A DNA stretch of 11,788 nt, from NCBI RefSeq assembly GCF_002999335.1, contig NW_020312337.1, positions 1-11,788 on the forward strand, written 5' to 3'. This DNA is from Cyclospora cayetanensis. Its lineage: Eukaryota > Apicomplexa > Conoidasida > Eucoccidiorida > Eimeriidae. Below the pieces are notes generated by a model, which saw only the letters and a list, made by a program, of their open reading frames with translations, was not told where the DNA came from and did not search any database. Position numbers and translations under genes: made by a program. This document shows, piece by piece, positions 7,110-11,788 of this stretch (position 1 is the first letter of the stretch; each line of letters starts with the position of its first letter).

Positions 7110-9613
7110 TTATGCCTCGTGAATCGACGCCATCAGAGTTGAAGTATTCTGTTGGTGCCCTTGCAGTTCTCCCATTTGTTTGCTCTGTGCTTCCAGGAAG
7201 GTTTGCAATCGTTCACGAATGTCTTTCTTTACTCCTGATGGAAAAATATAGGCCTGTTCGAAAGAATAGATCTGCCCGTACACCGCTGTCCTGGTCGGCG
7301 TGAATGCAAATTCTATCTTGTCAAACCTCTCTCGTTGATCCTTAAATTCATTACGAGAATGACGCGCAATTAAACCCAAGAACGCGGAAATGTACAACGA
7401 GGGTAGAAGAGCGCTAAAGAAATGGGGAATACGGCTTTTGGGACAGTGCTCGTAGAGAGCTTTTTCCGGATGAAACTGGAAGCCATAGAATGGAAACCTG
7501 AAGCCAAATAAATCACGCATATCGAAGCATCACTACTATGAAACCCGCAGACAATCAACACAGATGATTCATGAGGGAGAAAAGCTTGGGAAATAAGGAA
7601 CTCAGCAAAAAATTTCAGGGCACAGTGTGTGTGGAGGACTGGAAAAAGTGCCGCAACTGATACCTCGTATCAAGCAGCAAACAAGCACATGAACGAACAA
7701 CGAGAAAAACCATCTAAGACTTTTTGTCTTGGGGCTAGTAACGCATTGAACAAAAGACTGTGGTTTTAGCTGTGCACATCCGAATTTTTAAACCAGTAGA
7801 AGCGCCTTCCCTCAAATATCCACTCAAAGGTCTCTTCAAGATCCTTTGGGTGGCCGCAGGAAAGGGGAATGTCATTCATGAGTTGACATACATAAACCAG
7901 GGATCATAGGAAGCTGGGTTGTCACTACTTTGCTCTTACTGTTTGTGCTCGATAGCGGCGACAATTTCCGCTGTGCTCTCCCTGGGGAGTTTCGCGGTCG
8001 CAGTTAAAAGCCATTCACGTTGAAGTTTGTCGTCCTGACGAAATTCTTTCACAGATAGATTCCTGTAGTGATGAAAGTAAGCTATTGGGTGAGATGCTAA
8101 CAGGTGTCTTACAGCCTTAACTGAGAAACTGCTGCGTAAGGCTGCCAGGTCGTGCTCTTCCTGCTGTGGATCTATATGCCCCAGAAGTTCATCGCTTCCC
8201 TCATCAGTTTTTCCCTCGTCCTCCATGGAGCCTTCCATTGCACGATTTCTCAAAGGTCCCCTCCTGTCTTCCGGTGACTTCAAAACACCCACGCTACGTT
8301 GAATGCTGTTTTGTTGTTCACTGTTCTTGCTGGCGGGGAAGCTCCCTGAGCCGAAAAGCACTGAAGCGCTTGCTTCGGGAGTGAAAGTAAGAACTCTTCT
8401 TCTATCCAGATCATCTTCCGTCTGCTGCGAGAAGTAGCCAACATTCCCGCTAGCGACAACCACCAGCGCCTCGTAGCCTAGGCATATGCCAACTATCGGA
8501 AAGAACCGCCCGGACGCATTCGACTGATAGGAACGCACAATTCCACACCCTAGCAAAAACGATGAAGCAAGAGTACATTCATAAAAACTCTTGATAGGTA
8601 TCGTATCTTGACAAAGTGCTGGAAACCATGACACTAGGTGGAGTGCCACTCTTCTTATCGGCTTGAATCAGCCTGAGCTGTTCACCATTCAGCAACGTGC
8701 TTTTAGAATCTGTCGCCAGGAATCTGGGGCAGATACCTCGAGGGCCATGTCATAGTAGAGTCTTGCAATTCTGATGTACGGTGCATCCCAGCGGCTGATA
8801 TCGGCTGAGCCTCCGGGAAGGAGGAGGCCGTTTATCTGCCCGAATATGGTCCTATGTTCTTGCTCGCTCCACTCCAAGTCAATGGGCAAAGCCTGAAACG
8901 AAAACTCGTATCGTTGTGAACCACGCAGGCTATCTCCGCATGACAGCCTGGGGTCGAATCACCGACAAGTTGGAGAGGCACGCAGCACAAGCTGCACAGA
9001 AGGATGGAGTGTTCGATAGCCGTCAACAGGGAGACAAGCACGCTGGCACCCTTGTGGCTGTTGCGGGTAAAAGGGCTTACTACGCAACCGGCGGATTCAA
9101 TATATTTGAAATAAGAGGCAGCGACATAGCTGGTGTTGCCTGCTGCGAGCTTCTCCCGAGACACCCCGGCGACTTCGAGAGGCAAGTTTTCATCAACAGG
9201 TTGAAGGAGCACTGTGATGCGCAAAACCAAATACCACCCGCATTCTGGATTCGGACACGAAAAGCTGGCACTTGCGGTCGCATTGTAGCCTGAGAGAAAG
9301 TGTAAGCAAAAGAGGAAAACAGCAGCATCAGCACCCACTAACTCAAAAGCCTCAGCATCGTACCGCCAATGACTGGTGCTGGTCGATGGCCAAAGCCACT
9401 GGCGTCATCTGAGGCAGCCTCGCCATCAGTGAAAGGCGAAATCCGAGGGGCTTCTCCCGCCTCGGCTGCCACGATCGCGCTCATGAATCTCGGCGGGTGC
9501 AGAAGCACGAGCAACAAAGCCAGCAGCAGCACCAAACTGGAGCTTTTCAGGTGCAGCTCCCGCTGCCGCCTCCCCGACAAAAGCTCCTTCTGTGCATTCA
9601 ATATTGCGGTCAT
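7110..9613 (-). CDS. Gamma-glutamyl hydrolase (peptidase family C26), five exons
   Basis: The enzyme removes gamma-linked glutamates from folyl and antifolyl polyglutamates, usually in a lysosome-like or secreted compartment. Proposed exons, in - strand order: 9613-9364, 9211-9081, 8892-8737, 8523-7940 and 7497-7110. Introns are 152, 188, 213 and 442 bp, all GT-AG, in phases 1, 0, 0 and 2. The spliced frame is 1509 nt, 502 residues. Seen in order: basic N terminus; hydrophobic LVLLLALLLVLL (27-38); PVIG (80-83) joining VLLQP; SYVAASYFKYIESAG (111-125); INGLLLPGG (147-155); FFPIVGICLGYE with nucleophile Cys193; YFHHYRNLSVKEF (328-340), matching the conserved NFHKWSLSVKNF of the human enzyme; FPFYGFQFHPEK with catalytic His383 and Glu385; and SFEQAYIF near the end, like the family C terminus. 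The motifs join seamlessly across every splice, which supports the model strongly. Cys193 to His383 is about 190 residues against about 110 in human, owing to an acidic insertion around 240-310. The start at 9613 is the only in-frame ATG in exon 1 upstream of the hydrophobic segment; its context is weak, and an upstream exon spliced at 9643 is possible. Confidence 0.93.
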
Positions 9614-10896
9614 CAGAATAGAAGCAGTAGAGTCGCATTTATCCTGCAGGTAAGAGCAACGAGAGACGCCACAGGAATGGCAACAGCAGGGAAAGAAACA
9701 CGGCGCTGCAACAAGTGGTCTCACAGGGGAGCGTAAACATGGAATGGCCGCAGCTTTGAAGACACGAGACTCGCGGTCTGCGGCTCAGTGTCTCGATGAA
9801 GGAATAATGCCATCGGCTCCAAGTCGGTTGTAACTTAAGAAAAAGGGGCTCTGGGGTGTCGCGCCATCGCCGAAGCGCCGAGCACACGGGCTTACCGTTG
9901 GTGTGCAAGAGAACAGAGCACAGAAAAGTGTATGCCATATGCTAAAGAACCGCAGTGCTTGGGGATGGAGATGATACACAACTGCTCTCAGTCCCACCGA
10001 GACCAGCGTTGTCGGCTACTCGAGTCTTGGGGGGCCCTCGGCGTTGTCCATCGACTGCAGCGAAAACAAATCCGTTCTGCTGAGGAAACCCCAAGTATAT
10101 AAAAATTCAGCACTTCAATAAATGCAACTCGGAGAATTTCAGTGTGTAAGAACCATGGAAAAGGGGTTATTCGCTACCACACACTTGCGATCATGGTCTT
10201 GCTAAGAGACGGGCAACGACGGTACATCATGCAGGAAGGCCTCTCCGCTCACGCTGAATGGCACTGCGCTTACACTTGTTGCCTCACAGTGCATTCCGTT
10301 GGTGCTATTCTCCACCAAAGAAGCGTCCCCATGCCTTGTGCCGGTGGACTAGTGCGTAAAGTCTTAAGTGGTGGTGGGCTGTGGTAACCCTCGGTACTTT
10401 CCACCAGACCACTTACATTTCATCGAGAAAAAAGCAGCAAACTGTCTGTTCAGCTAGGCTTTTTGTGGATCCTATTTATCGCGTAGTACTGTTACCTCAA
10501 TACGAGGCCACACAAGGTCGCGTCCCGGCACATCGGTGCCATGCGCAACAAGTTGTGAATTCTCGACATGCGTAGAGGAGGCAGCTACTCGCACCCTAGA
10601 TCCCATCATATCTACCTCTTCTGTTTGATAGATAGCATGCTCAGGACTATCAAATGAAATGCACATGCGCTACCTTCCGCCTTTTTCGCAAGCGACACCG
10701 GGAAACGCCCAAAAGCGTTAGTTGCCTCCTGCATCTTAACTTTTCCAGCATAGCATCCGCCTACCGCTAACTCTCCTACTCATGCTGTAAGCACTTCCGA
10801 TCTGGCAACAATCAGCTCAAGAATAAGATAGGGAATAAGTCAAGACAGTGCGCTATACAACCAGCACATGCATCGCTGCTTGCACCTCGTCATTCT
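9614..10896. other. Gene-free 5' flank of the hydrolase
   Basis: This is the upstream flank of the hydrolase and should hold its promoter and leader. An acceptor-like - strand sequence (ctcttacctgcag, exon side beginning at 9643) could mark an untranslated or short coding upstream exon. An A/T-rich block, tatataaaaattc, lies at 10096-10108. Short open frames on both strands (for example 10142-10387 +) have no recognisable motif. I see no RNA gene or repeat beyond a GGGGGGCCC block near 10029. Confidence 0.5.
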
Positions 10897-10965
10897 TCAA
10901 CACATCCCAACGAACTCCTTAACATTTGCCCATTCCTGGTGTTCCTCAGCTCTAAGAGTATTCAA

Positions 10966-10975
10966 TTTTTTTTTT
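10966..10975. repeat. T10 homopolymer
   Basis: A run of ten T on the + strand. Followed by gtag, it resembles a + strand acceptor; on the - strand it would code three lysines within a 100-codon open frame (11199-10897). It is also a likely site of sequencing or assembly length errors, which matters for judging that frame. Confidence 0.8.
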
Positions 10976-11386
10976 GTAGAGCTAGTTACGCAGCCAGCAA
11001 AAGAATATTCACGCTCAGAACCTTCACTTTTTACTCTGCCGTAAAGCCTCTCGCATGAAAACGCTGCCACACATTGTCGATGTACTGACTTGACCCATGT
11101 CACCGCATATGAAATGAGCGTTGCTGGGGAGACCAGGAGGTGCCCCTTCCTGGTGCTTTCTAGCCAACTATCCTCCACAGCGTCCAGCTCTGGCCGCATG
11201 CGTGCCTTTTATTAGGACACCCATAAAAAATGAAGAATTCTGTCATGGTACACATTTCCGTCATAGAGCCACGGACCATGATGCTACAGCTCAATTTCGA
11301 TATGCAGAGGCCTTCCACTGTGATGGCGCTGCCATCCCGAGCATTCTTTAGGCCGTCAGCAATGCTGAGTCTTAGGGACTGCCTCA

Positions 11387-11788
11387 TTACTGAACAGCCA
11401 AATTACACTTCTTAGCTGATTCCCTGAATAACAGATCTATTTCACATTCAATGCCAAGTACCATTATCGATTTTTCACCATTATTATGAACTTGTATGGA
11501 CGCATAATTGACCCTAGATGTATCGCCAGCTGCGGCTGTGTCGCGCGTAGCCCCCTTCACTTTGCCCCAGCGTGCGGCGGGGGGACTTTCCGTTTCCCTT
11601 GAGAGTCGCCTTCGCTCGCCAAGCAGCCTGCTGCCCCTCCGCTCAACATAGTTTTCAGATATCTTGGTTTGGCATCCGCTTGCACTTCCAAAGTAGATGA
11701 CCCAGTTTCCCACAGTAGAAGCAGACGCGTTGTTGGGAAGCCTGTGGAGCTCCTTGGGAAGCGCGTGTTCCCTCTGGCCTTCTTTTCT
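11387..11788 (-). CDS. Partial unidentified protein entering from the right edge
   Basis: The - strand frame is open from the window end for 133 codons and stops with TAA at 11389-11387. No ATG lies near its beginning, so the start is presumably outside the window or in an earlier exon. The reading has a protein-like mix (TVGNWVIYFGSASG, NNGEKSIMVLGIECEIDLLF), no low-complexity runs and higher G+C than the flank. I recognise no domain. The stop overlaps an ATG (TAATG) opening a second - strand frame to 11160 with similar character, so the true 3' end may be spliced or shifted. Candidate donors near the end are cagtaatg and aagtgtaa. It may be a non-coding frame; confidence is low to moderate. 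Confidence 0.35.
   Translation of the reverse strand, partial: RKEGQREHALPKELHRLPNNASASTVGNWVIYFGSASGCQTKISENYVERRGSRLLGERRRLSRETESPPAARWGKVKGATRDTAAAGDTSRVNYASIQVHNNGEKSIMVLGIECEIDLLFRESAKKCNLAVQ

Noticed and set aside
8944..8965. tRNA T-arm-like ggggtcgaatcaccg
   Set aside because: No matching acceptor, D or anticodon stems around it; it lies inside hydrolase intron 2.
8832..9338. 168-codon - strand frame taken as one uninterrupted exon
   Set aside because: It contains real exon 2, but reads through introns on both sides. Splicing at 9212/9211, 9081/9080 and 8893/8892 restores family motifs that the uninterrupted frame breaks.
9369..9653. 94-codon + strand frame followed by a good donor (cag|gtaag at 9650)
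   Set aside because: It is exactly antisense to hydrolase exon 1, whose - strand reading carries the family motif PVIG and splices cleanly. The donor is the reverse of an acceptor-like - strand sequence.

Overview
The window looks like nuclear DNA of a coccidian apicomplexan, most likely Eimeria or a close eimeriid relative such as Cyclospora. The clues are a protein-coding gene saturated with CAG/AGC/GCA triplets (Gln, Ser and Ala runs), spliced genes with GT-AG introns of about 150-450 bp, long gene-poor spacers and mixed base composition. No bacterial operon, rRNA, tRNA, CRISPR array or transposon was recognised. The genus is an inference; the splicing and triplet runs are seen directly.

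Layout. Positions 1-1485 hold no gene I can support. From 1615 (first in-frame ATG) to 6087 on the + strand lies one very large gene for an unidentified nuclear-looking protein of low complexity: basic and acidic tracts, five non-repetitive islands, a coiled-coil-like stretch and a Gln-rich tail. Its frame runs unbroken through 4018-4362, but that stretch looks like a 345-nt intron with a non-canonical GC-AG border, whose length happens to be a multiple of three. Positions 6088-7109 are the shared 3' flank of two convergent genes.

On the - strand, 9613 down to 7110 is a five-exon gamma-glutamyl hydrolase (peptidase family C26). I reconstructed its exons from splice borders and from continuity of the family motifs: PVIG, SYVAASY..YIESAG, INGLLLPGG, GICLGYE with the nucleophile Cys, and FPFYGFQFHPEK with the catalytic His. 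The predicted protein is 502 residues, against about 318 for the human enzyme. The extra length is an N-terminal extension with a signal-anchor-like segment and an acidic, low-complexity insertion in the catalytic domain.

Upstream of it, 9614-10896 holds no supported gene. At the right edge a - strand frame stays open from the window end to 11387 and probably represents part of an unrecognised gene that continues outside.

The genes show no obvious functional link. The hydrolase belongs to folate polyglutamate turnover in a secretory or vacuolar compartment; the large protein is more likely nuclear. The most notable points are the stopless GC-AG intron, the lineage-specific insertion in the hydrolase, and the islands of normal sequence inside the repeat-rich protein.
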